A stretch of 64,000 nucleotides of DNA, from contig JAOARQ010000025.1 in assembly GCA_025210455.1 (NCBI GenBank), positions 43,564-107,563 of the forward strand, written 5' to 3'. This document shows positions 28,479 through 38,210 of the stretch, piece by piece (the first letter of the stretch is position 1; every line of letters begins with the position of its first letter). Source of the stretch: Pelagimonas sp. GTDB lineage: Bacteria > Pseudomonadota > Alphaproteobacteria > Rhodobacterales > Rhodobacteraceae. Both the position numbers and the translations under genes were made by a program. The notes beneath the pieces were generated by a model. That model did not search any database. It was given only the letters and a program-made list of their open reading frames with translations, and was not told the origin of the DNA.

Positions 28479-30389
28479 ATGCGCGACGAAGTTCAAAACA
28501 AAGAAGAACAAACGCCCGATGTCGACTTTGTGGTTTCGCAGGCGCAGCTTGACCTGATCGACGTGAACCAGGCGCTGGATGGAATCGCGAGCGTTGAGTG
28601 TTTTGATGTTAATCGTTGCCTATCTGATTTGGAGGGTGATCGGCCAGACGAACAATCCCCTGCGCTGAAACTGCTGGCTGGGTTGACCAACTACCATTTC
28701 GTACCGGACCATCCGACTGAGCCGTTCAAGCCAATGATAGTAATGGGTGATAGGCGGTCGCTCGTGCCGGCCGATTTGCTAGCAGACCAGATCAACATCA
28801 TCTCGCAATTTGCTCCAACGATCGAACACCTGGGACTTCGGGCACGCTTGAGCGACGTGTCGTGGTTTATGCATAGGCAACGCCTCGACATGGCCGAAAT
28901 GGCAATCACAGCCTATTGCGACTCGGTGGAGGCTGTGCGGGGCGGCAATGCTGAATTTTCGCACGAAAGCACATCTGCGTGGGGCGTCGGAGAGAAAGAA
29001 GCTCTGGTACGAGCCGCGCGTATTTCGCTTGCGACTCGCTGGTCTCTCGAACCTTCGGTTCTCGTTAAGACCTTGTTAGCCGAGTTAGTCGCCTCTGCAC
29101 ACGGAGACCAACGCGCCGACGACTTTTGGCGCATTGCAGAAGTAAACCTTGATCATGGGGCAACTCCGCCAGCAGATGTAGCTTCCATGGCCGAGGACAT
29201 CGCCCGTGATGACCAATGCAACGACAACCCGAAAATGCGTCTTCGATTACTGAAACTGGCGGCACGAGCCTTTCGACAAGATCGCAATGAGGACGATTCC
29301 AACCAGTGTATGATTGACGCTGCTGAGTGTCACGTTCAGAAAGCCGATCTCGCCGGTTCGCCCATGCTAGAGTCTGCGTTTCTCCAAGACGCAATCCAAG
29401 TATTGCGAAACTACCCTAATTCTAGGGAACGCAGAGAAGAATTATCCGCTCGATTACGGGCTGTGCAACCTGGAATTCGCGATGAAATGGGGCACTTTTC
29501 CACCGAAATCGACTTAACTGAGATTGTTGAACACTCTGTAGCGTCAGTTCGCGGCCATTCATGGCCTGTGGCGCTTCTGTCGTTAGCATTGTGCGATCAG
29601 CCACCTACGCCTGATGAGATTCGTCAAACGGCGGTTGAACACGCGCAGGAGTTCCCCCTGCAGGACATCATGCCGATGCAAGTGCTTGATTTTCAGGGTC
29701 GTGTCGTCTTTAGAGCGCCAGGCATGGGTGGTGATGGCGATGCAGCCGAGGATCACCAGAAATACCTAATGGCGTTCCATCGCGGACATTCCCGGCAAGT
29801 TACGGTGGCCGGTGCGATTAACCCAATTAGGCGGACAATTGCTTCGGAGCATCCCATATCGAACGAGATCGTACTGGAAATACTCCGCGACAGCCCGTTT
29901 ATACCAATCGGTCACGAATATATTTTTGCGCGCGCCATTTGCCATTTCCTTGGTGGTGAAGACATCGAGGCGGTTTCCCTGCTGTCACCGCAATTGGAAA
30001 ACTCTTTGCGGCACATACTATTGTCGAACGGGCATGACACGACAGCAACAGACGCGCACGGAATTCAAACTGAGGCGTCTTTACCGATACTGTTGAACGC
30101 AGAACGACCTTGGCGCACCCTGCTCGAAGAAATAATCCCATCACGATACATTCACGAGATAGATCTCTTGTTCAATTTCGCGGGCGGGCCTTCAATTCGA
30201 AATCAAGTCGCACATGGAAAGATTCCGGCATCAGGGTTCTGGGGCAATGATTTTGCTTACGCAGCATGGCTGATCATTCACTTAGCCATAATTCCTTTGG
30301 CTCGCCGTTGGGGTGATGTCGAAGAGATATTCGCGCGCGTGACCGGATTGCACCGCTATGCGGCACCTGTAGACGAGCAAGAAGAATAA
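28479..30389 (+). CDS. DUF4209-type protein with HEPN motif
   Basis: A 636-residue protein, helical in character, with no signal peptide or membrane span. The C-terminal region (about residues 540-620) matches DUF4209-type domains: NAERPWRTLLEEIIPS, then LLFNFAGGPSIRNQVAHG, in which R574-N-x-x-x-H579 is the R-x4-H signature of HEPN ribonuclease domains. Proteins of this kind occur in defence and stress islands; the function here is unproven. AAGGAG lies 8 bases before the ATG. The gene is richer in A+T and rare Arg/Ile codons (cga, agg, ata) than its neighbours and sits just beyond a tRNA, so it is probably acquired. Confidence 0.7.
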   Translation: MRDEVQNKEEQTPDVDFVVSQAQLDLIDVNQALDGIASVECFDVNRCLSDLEGDRPDEQSPALKLLAGLTNYHFVPDHPTEPFKPMIVMGDRRSLVPADLLADQINIISQFAPTIEHLGLRARLSDVSWFMHRQRLDMAEMAITAYCDSVEAVRGGNAEFSHESTSAWGVGEKEALVRAARISLATRWSLEPSVLVKTLLAELVASAHGDQRADDFWRIAEVNLDHGATPPADVASMAEDIARDDQCNDNPKMRLRLLKLAARAFRQDRNEDDSNQCMIDAAECHVQKADLAGSPMLESAFLQDAIQVLRNYPNSRERREELSARLRAVQPGIRDEMGHFSTEIDLTEIVEHSVASVRGHSWPVALLSLALCDQPPTPDEIRQTAVEHAQEFPLQDIMPMQVLDFQGRVVFRAPGMGGDGDAAEDHQKYLMAFHRGHSRQVTVAGAINPIRRTIASEHPISNEIVLEILRDSPFIPIGHEYIFARAICHFLGGEDIEAVSLLSPQLENSLRHILLSNGHDTTATDAHGIQTEASLPILLNAERPWRTLLEEIIPSRYIHEIDLLFNFAGGPSIRNQVAHGKIPASGFWGNDFAYAAWLIIHLAIIPLARRWGDVEEIFARVTGLHRYAAPVDEQEE

Positions 30390-30398
30390 GCTATTAGA

Positions 30399-30897
30399 TC
30401 ACGTTCTTTGGATGTTGGCCCTAGGTTGACCCAAAGACCACCAGGGGCGCGCCGCGTGGACCATGCGGTGGCAGTCGGCGCACAGAAGAACCAGATCGGT
30501 CAACTTGGTCTTCTCGCCCGGCACAAGCTCCGACACGGGCTTTATTGAATCCTTCACCCCTGTCGCCATAAACCGCCTGGAAATCGAACCCACAGGCCTC
30601 GCAACAGAGGTGGCCGTGCTTTTTGAGGTATGATGCCTTCTTTCGTTTGACGATGGCGGCGTTTCGCTCCCGGACCCGATGCACCCGTGTCAGTAGTTGT
30701 CCTTCACGAGCTTCAATCTGATCGTCATTCGGCAAAATGGGCGTGTCGTCACCAGAAGCCGCTTGGGTAGCATCAAGGATAGCCGAAACCACCCTTTTCA
30801 GGCCAGCGGGTTTGCCCGCAAACTCCGCCCAAACGACCTCCTCCAGTTTGTTGCCTCGGCTTTGTTTGCCGTGGTCATCCTTCGTTCTCATAAACAT
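30399..30897 (-). pseudogene. HNH endonuclease, inactivated by deletion/frameshift
   Basis: Two reading frames together encode one HNH nuclease. Frame 1 (30897 to about 30552) ends in CEACGFDFQAVYGDRGEGF; frame 2 then continues as IKPVSELVPGEK and LVLLCADCHRMVHAARPWWSL to the stop at 30399. The paired Cys motifs (C-x2-C and C-x2-C-H) that bracket an HNH zinc site are present, but the expected (I/V)E-x-HH segment between GF and IKPVS is missing. The size of the shift fits a loss of about 14 bases. Without these catalytic histidines the product should be inactive. A sequencing error is the alternative but would not explain the missing codons. Confidence 0.7.
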
Positions 30898-30951
30898 AGC
30901 GGAGGACCACTAAACTTGGGTAAGAACACTAAGGTGGGGCCAGTAGAAATA

Positions 30952-33597
30952 TCACCCCGTCGCACGAAATTCATCTTCCGCTTCTTGTGCAGCCTCCTGC
31001 TCCAATGTGTCAGAGGAGACCTGAAATCGCTGCATGAGGCTGTTCAGGCGGGTTGCGTCCGTGCGAAGTAGATGCCCCGCAGCGCTGGTTTGCTCGACCA
31101 TGGCGGCATTTTGTTGGGTCACCTGATCTAGATGGGACACCGCTGTGTTTGTTTCACCCAGACCCGTAGATTGTTCACTGGTAGATGCCGCAATGGCACT
31201 TACGAGATCGGAAATTTCCGAAACGCGGCCGACAATCCCCTGCAAAGCTATTCCCGCGCGTTCCACCAGATCCACGCCCTGTTCAACCTGCGTTGTGCTT
31301 TTGGAAATGAGATCCTTGATTTCATGCGCGGCCTCAGTGGTGCGCTGAGAAAGGCCGCGCACCTCGGATGCGACCACAGCAAAGCCTCGGCCCGCTTCAC
31401 CTGCACGCGCAGCTTCTACGCCGGCATTCAGGGCCAGAAGATTGGTCTGGAAGGCGATATCATCAATCACCCCAATGATTTGAGAAATCTGGGACGAGCT
31501 GGTCTCAATCGCTTTCATCGCTTCAATCGTCTGATCAACAACCTGACCGCTTTCCGTAGCCTGTTGACGTGCCTCAGTGGTTGTTTGTTCGGCATGTTTC
31601 GTATTTTGCGCCGACGAGCGCACATTGGCGGTCAGTTCTTCAAGCGCCGCTGCGGTTTCCTCCAGCGTGGCGGCCTGGCTTTCGGTTCGGCGCGACAGAT
31701 CATCTGCCGCATGGCTGATTTCACTAGAGCCATTTGCGATAGATGTGGCAACGCTGGAAACTTCCAAAACCGTCTCATTCAGGGTTTCGGCGGTTTTGTT
31801 GAAATCTGTTTTCAGCTGCTTGTAACCGTCGGTCAGTTGTGCATTGATCCGGTACCCCAGATTGCCCTGGGCCAGCTCTGAAAGACCCTGACCGACAGCA
31901 TCCACCGCTGCGGTTTGGTGTCTTTGGTTTTCTTGTCTTTCCTGTTCTGCGGTGCGCGCCAATTCTTCCCGTTCAACAAGGCCATCACGGAATACCGAAA
32001 GGGCCTGAGCAATGCGGGCAATTTCATCGCTTGCGCGATCAAAACCCTGGACGGGGCTCATATCCCCCTGAGACAGACGTTCCGTTGTCAGGCTGATGCG
32101 GTTCAATGGTCGTATAATAAACACATGCGTCAGGAAAAGTGCGGCAAGAACGATGCCCAGAAAGGCCGTGCCAAGCATTTCGAGGTTGGTTTTTACGGTC
32201 ACGGCTTCTTGTGCGATTTCACCTGCCTGTTCGGTGATTTTGGCCTGCCGCTCAATTCCCCGAACCGAAGCCTCACCCGCGATACGCAAAACAGCATCGA
32301 CAGTTGCCTGAACCGCGGCACCAGCCTCTGCTTCCGCTTGCAAAGATAGCGTCCGGTATGAGGCCAGCCCGCCTTCAGGCAAAGCCATTTCTGAGAACCG
32401 GGCGATCTGGCCGGAAAGCTTTCCATCGCTGAAATCAGCGTAGCGGGTCAGCGTTTTCGCCGCCGCGGACATGGCCTTTTGCGAAAGCTGCACCTGTTCA
32501 GCCCCTTGGGCTGCAACGATTTTCAGGGCTTCAATCTGATACACACTTAGCCATGAATTGATCTCAAGCAGAGTGTTCATAAAGGCGACTTCATTGTCCA
32601 GGAGGCTTTGGATTGCATCCCGGTTTCCTGTTGCAGCGTCATCGGCTGCAATGGTCAGCTCAAACACCATATCATCCAAAGCAGACGCCAGCAGGGTATC
32701 TGCTTCCTGACGGCTGGACAGGATAGCGGTTTGGTTCAGGAAAGACCCCGCTTTGGCTGTCTCGATCGCTTGATTTAGCGAAGCAATAATCGGGTCAAGC
32801 TCAGGTGTGATCTGCGGGCCCAGATCCGTCGCGGCAAGGGTGCTGTTTGCATCTTGCAGGCGATCGTAAGATGAGGTGGCCAGATCCCCGAAAATCGATA
32901 GCGAAGATTTATCCCCGGTCGAAACCATCGCCAGCGTAATCCCTGAAATAAAGTTTATCTCTGCCCGGATTTGCAGCAGCGCCTGAAGGGTCGAGAATTT
33001 GTTTTCCGTCAGATCCAACAAAGTGCCTTCGATGGCACCGATGGTATCTTCGCCTTTGATCGAAATGTTGAAGTAAGCGTCGTCCGCGATTTCCAGCAAG
33101 ATGGATTGCGTTTCTGCCGCAAGGCTTTGCAGGTCTTGCGTTATGGTATTGACTTGTAGGGTGTTCTCAAAGGCATTGGAGCGCGCCACAATGGCCGCGT
33201 TTAACGTGTCCTCCCCGCGATCTAATTCAGCAATGAAACTGTCTTTGATATCATCAGGAAGGGCCTCTACCACCTCTCGCAGCGCAGCTGTGGCGGCCGC
33301 CACGTTTTCAGATGCGGCGTCCAGCGCTGTCTGATCCGGGGAAACAAGAACGGCAATCATTGCATCTTTAGCTTTGCCCGCTGAGGCGATCAGGGCATTG
33401 CTTTGTTCTAGTTGTGGAAGATCCCGGTCTGTCATGGTCTCCATCGAAACCGCGACACTGTCGAAGGACTGATAGTTAAAGTACCCAGCAGACCCGGCCA
33501 CAAGTGCGAGAGACAGCAGCAGGAACGTGATCTTGCCGCGAATGCTGGACAGAGGATTCAGGCGGTTGAAAAAACGATGCGCGGTTGACTTGCCCAT
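30952..33597 (-). CDS. Methyl-accepting chemotaxis protein with very long periplasmic domain
   Basis: An 881-residue chemoreceptor. A membrane span near residues 20-42 is followed by an unusually long, almost wholly helical periplasmic region (about 43-470), a second span (about 470-493), HAMP, and a signalling domain with tip [20 protein letters not shown]. The long helical sensor resembles the TorS class, which reads a periplasmic binding protein rather than a free ligand. The gene directly upstream on the same strand encodes such a binding protein, 104 bases away. The ATG at 33597 (MGKSTAHRFF) is preferred to one 51 bases upstream. Confidence 0.88.
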   Translation of the reverse strand: MGKSTAHRFFNRLNPLSSIRGKITFLLLSLALVAGSAGYFNYQSFDSVAVSMETMTDRDLPQLEQSNALIASAGKAKDAMIAVLVSPDQTALDAASENVAAATAALREVVEALPDDIKDSFIAELDRGEDTLNAAIVARSNAFENTLQVNTITQDLQSLAAETQSILLEIADDAYFNISIKGEDTIGAIEGTLLDLTENKFSTLQALLQIRAEINFISGITLAMVSTGDKSSLSIFGDLATSSYDRLQDANSTLAATDLGPQITPELDPIIASLNQAIETAKAGSFLNQTAILSSRQEADTLLASALDDMVFELTIAADDAATGNRDAIQSLLDNEVAFMNTLLEINSWLSVYQIEALKIVAAQGAEQVQLSQKAMSAAAKTLTRYADFSDGKLSGQIARFSEMALPEGGLASYRTLSLQAEAEAGAAVQATVDAVLRIAGEASVRGIERQAKITEQAGEIAQEAVTVKTNLEMLGTAFLGIVLAALFLTHVFIIRPLNRISLTTERLSQGDMSPVQGFDRASDEIARIAQALSVFRDGLVEREELARTAEQERQENQRHQTAAVDAVGQGLSELAQGNLGYRINAQLTDGYKQLKTDFNKTAETLNETVLEVSSVATSIANGSSEISHAADDLSRRTESQAATLEETAAALEELTANVRSSAQNTKHAEQTTTEARQQATESGQVVDQTIEAMKAIETSSSQISQIIGVIDDIAFQTNLLALNAGVEAARAGEAGRGFAVVASEVRGLSQRTTEAAHEIKDLISKSTTQVEQGVDLVERAGIALQGIVGRVSEISDLVSAIAASTSEQSTGLGETNTAVSHLDQVTQQNAAMVEQTSAAGHLLRTDATRLNSLMQRFQVSSDTLEQEAAQEAEDEFRATG

Positions 33598-33701
33598 TTG
33601 GGTCCCTACTACGTTCTGTGTTGGCTGTCCGCCCGCCGGTACTGGCAAGGCGATCTGGCGAAAGGGGACCCTGCAATCAGGATCCCCGCAGGTGTTTCAG
33701 A

Positions 33702-34862
33702 TCAGGAGCCACCGCCGGCAACGATGGGCGCAAAGCCACCGTCCGAGGTGATGCGGGTCAGGAAGACATCGTCCATGCCCTGATTGTCCCCTTGACCAAA
33801 GACCATACTAACGCCTCCCAGATCGACATTGGTGAGACCGGCCATGGCCGCCAGATAGTTTTCACGTGTCAGATCTTTGCCTGCGGCTTCAAGTGCCGTG
33901 ATGGCAAGACGGCCAACAATATAACCTTCAAGCGAAACAAAACCGGGTTTGGCAGCGGCATCCACAGCTTTCAGCGCCTCTGTGTACTGGGCGACAACCG
34001 GGATAGAGGTATCCCATGGGAAGGGCACCACCTGGCTGATGATCACGCCCTCACCCGCATCGCCCAATTCATTGGAAAGCGCCTCTGAGCCAACAAAGGA
34101 AATATTGACGAAGGTTGAGTCGAGCTTCATCTTTTTCGCCAGTTTGATGAACTCGGCCACCGGCTTATAAGCACCAACCATGACAACCGCATCCGGTTTG
34201 GCTTTGCGAATGGCAAGCAGCGCTTTTTTCACGGCCACCGTGTTGCGCGTATAGGTGCCTTCGGCCGCCAGGGTCATGCCGCGCTTTTCAAGGGCCGCAT
34301 TCACACCGTTCAGACCAACACGCCCAAATCCGTCATCCTGATATAGCAGCGCAATGGATTGCATACCCTGCTGATCCACAAGGTAATCAATCCAGGCCTC
34401 GGTTTCAGCGAAATAGGTGGCACGCACGTTAAAGATATTGCCATGGCTGGCATCACGCAGGAAACCCGCCCCGGTAAACGGGCCGATGAAAGGGTAATCG
34501 GCTTCGGTGGCAATGGGCTGGGTGGCAGAGGACGTTGGCGTGCCAACCGCACCGATAAAGCCAATATGATTGTTGGCCTCGACAATTCCTTTGACAAGAC
34601 TGGCTGAGCGGTCTGGCTCATAGCCATCATCCATACTGTCCAGTTTCAGCATACGACCATGGATGCCGCCTGCGCTGTTTGCCTCTTCAAAGGCGGCGGT
34701 GATGCCCAGACGCATCCCGGTTCCCAGCGCGGAAGCAGGCCCTTCAAAGGCCGCGACCTGCGCGAAGGTGACTGTATCGTTTGTGATCCCTTGCTCTGCC
34801 GAGGCAAACAAAGGGGCGGCGACCAATGCAATGGCAGAGAGAGTCGTCCTTGAAAATGACAT
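33702..34862 (-). CDS. Periplasmic branched-chain amino acid-type binding protein
   Basis: The 386-residue protein has a signal peptide (cleavage likely after LFASA, residue 22) and the two-lobed Peripla_BP_6 fold: ITNDTVTFAQVAAFEGP, GMRLGITAAFEEANSAGGIHGR, IGFIGAVGTPTSSATQPIA. Family members bind branched-chain amino acids, amides or small carboxylates. No transporter genes are adjacent; instead a chemoreceptor follows on the same strand, so its job may be ligand presentation to that receptor. GGAG lies 8 bases before the ATG. Ligand unknown. Confidence 0.87.
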   Translation of the reverse strand: MSFSRTTLSAIALVAAPLFASAEQGITNDTVTFAQVAAFEGPASALGTGMRLGITAAFEEANSAGGIHGRMLKLDSMDDGYEPDRSASLVKGIVEANNHIGFIGAVGTPTSSATQPIATEADYPFIGPFTGAGFLRDASHGNIFNVRATYFAETEAWIDYLVDQQGMQSIALLYQDDGFGRVGLNGVNAALEKRGMTLAAEGTYTRNTVAVKKALLAIRKAKPDAVVMVGAYKPVAEFIKLAKKMKLDSTFVNISFVGSEALSNELGDAGEGVIISQVVPFPWDTSIPVVAQYTEALKAVDAAAKPGFVSLEGYIVGRLAITALEAAGKDLTRENYLAAMAGLTNVDLGGVSMVFGQGDNQGMDDVFLTRITSDGGFAPIVAGGGS

Positions 34863-34945
34863 TTCTGGGGCTCCGTTAGGGGAAAGAAGACATGCGAAAG
34901 AGTTGGTCCGCAGGTGTTAAAAAAGAAGAAACACCCCAAATCTGA

Positions 34946-35161
34946 CATGTATACAATTTGACCAGCCTCAACCGACCCAACGTGACGATTGTCCGGTTTA
35001 TGGGCAGTTGAAAGAGGTGCATGTTGACCTAAAGTCATGCGCCCAAAGGATCTTTTTCGAAAGTGTTGCGCACAGCCCAGTTTGAGGGCAGCGAAATCTG
35101 CACTGACAAATGAATTTGTGTCAGGGCCTATAATTTAAAGGCCCTCGCGCATTACGAGGGC
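34946..35161. other. Spacer between hyuA-type gene and binding-protein gene: two dyads, no gene
   Basis: The 373 bases 34863-35235 contain no gene that I can support. TGTATACA (34948-34955) sits in a longer, nearly symmetrical ATTGTATACATG (minus strand), about 90 bases before the binding-protein start, and resembles GntR-family operators. GCCCTCG (35141-35147) and CGAGGGC (35155-35161) form a hairpin 75 bases beyond the hydantoinase stop, with a weak TTTAAATT tail on the minus strand, a possible terminator. Confidence 0.35.
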
Positions 35162-35235
35162 TCAGGAGGTCTTACGACAGAGGAAACAAAGCGCGAACCG
35201 CATCAATCCTGTGAAGGGTGCAGGTCAGGCCGGCA

Positions 35236-37239
35236 CTATCCCAAGGCCACCCGGGGCCGCCCACTGGCCTCAACCGTTATGATTCCCTCTACAAAAACGT
35301 CTCGGGCCTCAAGGCGGGCCGAGCGAATGTCGCGTTCGACAATACTGCGAATATCTTCTGCGCCCGCAGCCTTTGCCTCCCCTTCGACCTGCTGGGTCAG
35401 GGTCTGCTCCAGAGCGGACATGGCTTGTTCAGAATCCGGGAAATCCTGCGGGCCGTTTTCCAGATGCACCCGGTATTTCCCCTCGGCCGGGCTGGTCACG
35501 GTGCCCGAGCGACGAAAGGTGACGCGCCCCACCACGGCCCCCACAGCATTCGCAACACCTGCGTGTTCTGGCAGGCGCATCTGACAATGCAGACGCTGGC
35601 CTACGGCGGGATAGTAACTGGGTGCCGATGCCCCCAGCCCCACCACTTCGACGTTCAATGCCGCATCCAGCGCCATCAGGCCCCGGTGGTTCTTTAGCCC
35701 TTTCTGCGTCAGTACGTGGCGGGCCAAAGTCTCAGCCGGGACGCCAAAATCACTGTCCTCTTCGGCGAAAGCCGTTTCCAGCAGCGTCAGAGCCGTCTGT
35801 TCTGTCAGCTGATCGACAATGATCTGCGCCATGGCTTCGGGCGTTTGCGCCAGCCTGTCGCCACTGCCCACGCGTTTGCGGCAGAACAATTCCAGCCCTT
35901 TGCGTGCTGCTGCCACGTCCCAGGCATCAAGCCGCCCAAGAACATGGCTGGCATCCGATGGAGTCACACCCGAAATCTGCAGAATGCCACGATCCACCAG
36001 ACGGGTCAGGGCGCTGCCTTCCAGACGGGTCTGCAACAGTTTGCTCAGCGGCATGACCGCTTCCCCCAGACGCTCCAGAAGTTTTTCACCGCGCGCATCA
36101 ATGCCATCCACTGGCACACCGGGCACGCGGCGGGCAAAGCGACCGTCGAACTCGCCTGGCGTGGCCGAGCGTAGCTGTTCATCCAAGGCGGCGTGAGCCA
36201 CCTCGGGAGCCTCAGCCGCGATCAGCGAAATGGGCAGTACCCGACGCGGGCCCAGAACCACACCGCCTTGCAGGCCTTCGGTTACCGGATGCACCTGACT
36301 ATCCCCACCCAGCCCATGGGTGCGCATCGCCACCGCTTCGACCATGGTGCGAAACCCGCCCACCAGCGCGCCCGCAGGGTCGATCATCGGCTTGCCATCA
36401 CGGATCACCGCCACATCGGTGGTGGTGCCGCCAATGTCCGACACCAGCGCATGTTCCACATTGGTCAGCCAGCGCGCCCCCACGATCGAAGCCGCAGGCC
36501 CACTGAGAATGGTCTCAATCGGGCGTTCGCGCGCCTGTTCAGCGCTCATCAAAGCGCCATCACCGCGCACCACCATCATGGGGGCCGTAATGCCAATATC
36601 CTGCAATGTGTCCTGCGCGCGCCCGATCAGGCGATCAATCATCTGGATCAGCCGCGCGTTCAACACCGCCGTCACCGCGCGCTTTGGACCGTTCAATTTC
36701 GACGACAGCTGATGCGAGCAGGTGACAGGCGCGCCTGTGGTCTCTTTGATAATCTGCGCCACCTCTAATTCATGCGCGGGATTGCGGGTGGCAAACTGTG
36801 CCGCCACCGCAAAGCCCGAGATCCCTGCGTGGCTTTCAAGAAATGTCTTTAGTGCGGCCCGATCCAACGGTGCCTCTTCTTCGCCGGCATGGGTATGCCC
36901 CCCAGCCAGAACCAGCGCCGGATCCCCTTTCAACGCCTCGCGGATCCCATGTTTATCCAGATCGCTTTCACGAAACCCCACATAGATCAATGCAACGCGG
37001 CCGCCCTGCCCTTCGACCAGCGCATTGGTCGCCAAGGTGGTCGATAGCGAAGCCATGGAGATCTCATCCGGGCGCAGCGCGGCTTCTTGCAACACGGCCT
37101 GAATGGCCTTGCCCATGCCTATGGCCAGATCCGTTCGGGTGGTCAGCGATTTGGCGCTGGCGATGATCTCGCTTTCATCGCGAATGATCACCGCATCTGT
37201 ATAGGTTCCCCCGGTATCCACACCCAATGCAAACGCCAT
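35236..37239 (-). CDS. Hydantoinase/oxoprolinase family protein (HyuA-like)
   Basis: A 667-residue ATP-dependent amidohydrolase of the hydantoinase A/oxoprolinase family. The N-terminal sugar-kinase-like fold shows LGVDTGGTYTDAVIIRDES, LSTTLATNALVEG and, centrally, LVSDIGGTTTDVAVIRDGKP; the C-terminal third is less typical. Family members open cyclic amides or carboxylate lactam rings with ATP. A HyuB partner is not next to it. Start at 37239 is supported by GAGAGGAA just upstream. The substrate cannot be told from sequence; it may belong functionally with the downstream binding protein. Confidence 0.85.
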   Translation of the reverse strand: MAFALGVDTGGTYTDAVIIRDESEIIASAKSLTTRTDLAIGMGKAIQAVLQEAALRPDEISMASLSTTLATNALVEGQGGRVALIYVGFRESDLDKHGIREALKGDPALVLAGGHTHAGEEEAPLDRAALKTFLESHAGISGFAVAAQFATRNPAHELEVAQIIKETTGAPVTCSHQLSSKLNGPKRAVTAVLNARLIQMIDRLIGRAQDTLQDIGITAPMMVVRGDGALMSAEQARERPIETILSGPAASIVGARWLTNVEHALVSDIGGTTTDVAVIRDGKPMIDPAGALVGGFRTMVEAVAMRTHGLGGDSQVHPVTEGLQGGVVLGPRRVLPISLIAAEAPEVAHAALDEQLRSATPGEFDGRFARRVPGVPVDGIDARGEKLLERLGEAVMPLSKLLQTRLEGSALTRLVDRGILQISGVTPSDASHVLGRLDAWDVAAARKGLELFCRKRVGSGDRLAQTPEAMAQIIVDQLTEQTALTLLETAFAEEDSDFGVPAETLARHVLTQKGLKNHRGLMALDAALNVEVVGLGASAPSYYPAVGQRLHCQMRLPEHAGVANAVGAVVGRVTFRRSGTVTSPAEGKYRVHLENGPQDFPDSEQAMSALEQTLTQQVEGEAKAAGAEDIRSIVERDIRSARLEARDVFVEGIITVEASGRPRVALG

Positions 37240-37338
37240 GCTGTTCCTCTCCCATGAAAGCGCTTTCATGATCCCCTTAAACGCATCTCAAGGAATCATC
37301 TTTCACTTCAGAGCGCGCCGGCCCAGCAAGTGCAAGAC

Positions 37339-38208
37339 TTATCCCTGAAAGGCAAACCGATCCGGCAGCAGCGTGCGATGTGGCATCTTCAAAGCGCGGG
37401 TTTTCACCACGGAAAACTTCTCATGCCTTTGCGGTTTCACTGAAAGCGTTGCAAAGGCATGTTCATAGGCCTGATTCCAGGGGGTCAGCGGTTTGTCCCA
37501 AAAGTTGGCCAGAAACATCATGCTGTCCTGCGAGGCCTGCTTCCAACCGGCACCGGGCACCCCATCGAATTCAGCATTTCCAACCGCTTCGCGCACCTTA
37601 TTCACCTTGGTCAATACAGTGTGATTGGCAAATTTCAGATGCGCCAGAAAAAGCCCCTTTGGCAGAGAGAAAGGAAATGTTTCCAATCTCTTGGAGGCCA
37701 CTCTTACACCATGCAGCTGAAAGGGGATGGCCCGCCGCGCGGCCACTGCTTTGGAATAGTGGCCCGAAAATGCAAGATTGCGCCTTTGGCCAAATACCGG
37801 GGCGTCAGACAGGGCTTTATCATCCGGGCTTTCCACCAGATCAAACCCCAGCGCGGTCAGAACAGGGCTGTCTTTATGGGCATGGATCGCCTCGGGCAGT
37901 GACGGGTAAAGCTCTGGATCAAAACACAAAAGCTCGTCTGCATCCGTGCGGATCACCCAATCATAGACCTGCGCCAGCCCGGCAAAGAATCCATCCAGCA
38001 TCTGCGCCCGCGCCCGGTCAAAATGCGCCAGATCCTCGCGCGGGACAGTGATGACACTGGCCTTCGGGCAAATCTCGGCGATTTTTGGATCCAGCCCATG
38101 TGAGACAACAAACAGGTTTTCATGCCCCAGCTGCGCCCCATGATGGGCATACCAGCGCGACAAGGCCCAGTAGTCCCGATAAACCATTGTCATCGCGCAT
38201 ATTTTCAT
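37339..38208 (-). CDS. Glycosyltransferase family 2-like protein
   Basis: A protein of about 290 residues beginning MKICAMTMVYRDYWALSRWYAHHG, with the nucleotide-sugar metal motif in IRTDADELLCFDP and a conserved LTALGFDLVE, as in the Glyco_tranf_2_4 group of Rhodobacterales. These are cytoplasmic and probably decorate surface polysaccharide. The start is ambiguous: a GTG at 38217 and ATGs at 38211 and 38208 are all in frame; the last gives the most usual N-terminus. It lies upstream of the hydantoinase on the same strand. Confidence 0.8.
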   Translation of the reverse strand: MKICAMTMVYRDYWALSRWYAHHGAQLGHENLFVVSHGLDPKIAEICPKASVITVPREDLAHFDRARAQMLDGFFAGLAQVYDWVIRTDADELLCFDPELYPSLPEAIHAHKDSPVLTALGFDLVESPDDKALSDAPVFGQRRNLAFSGHYSKAVAARRAIPFQLHGVRVASKRLETFPFSLPKGLFLAHLKFANHTVLTKVNKVREAVGNAEFDGVPGAGWKQASQDSMMFLANFWDKPLTPWNQAYEHAFATLSVKPQRHEKFSVVKTRALKMPHRTLLPDRFAFQG

Positions 38209-38210
38209 CA

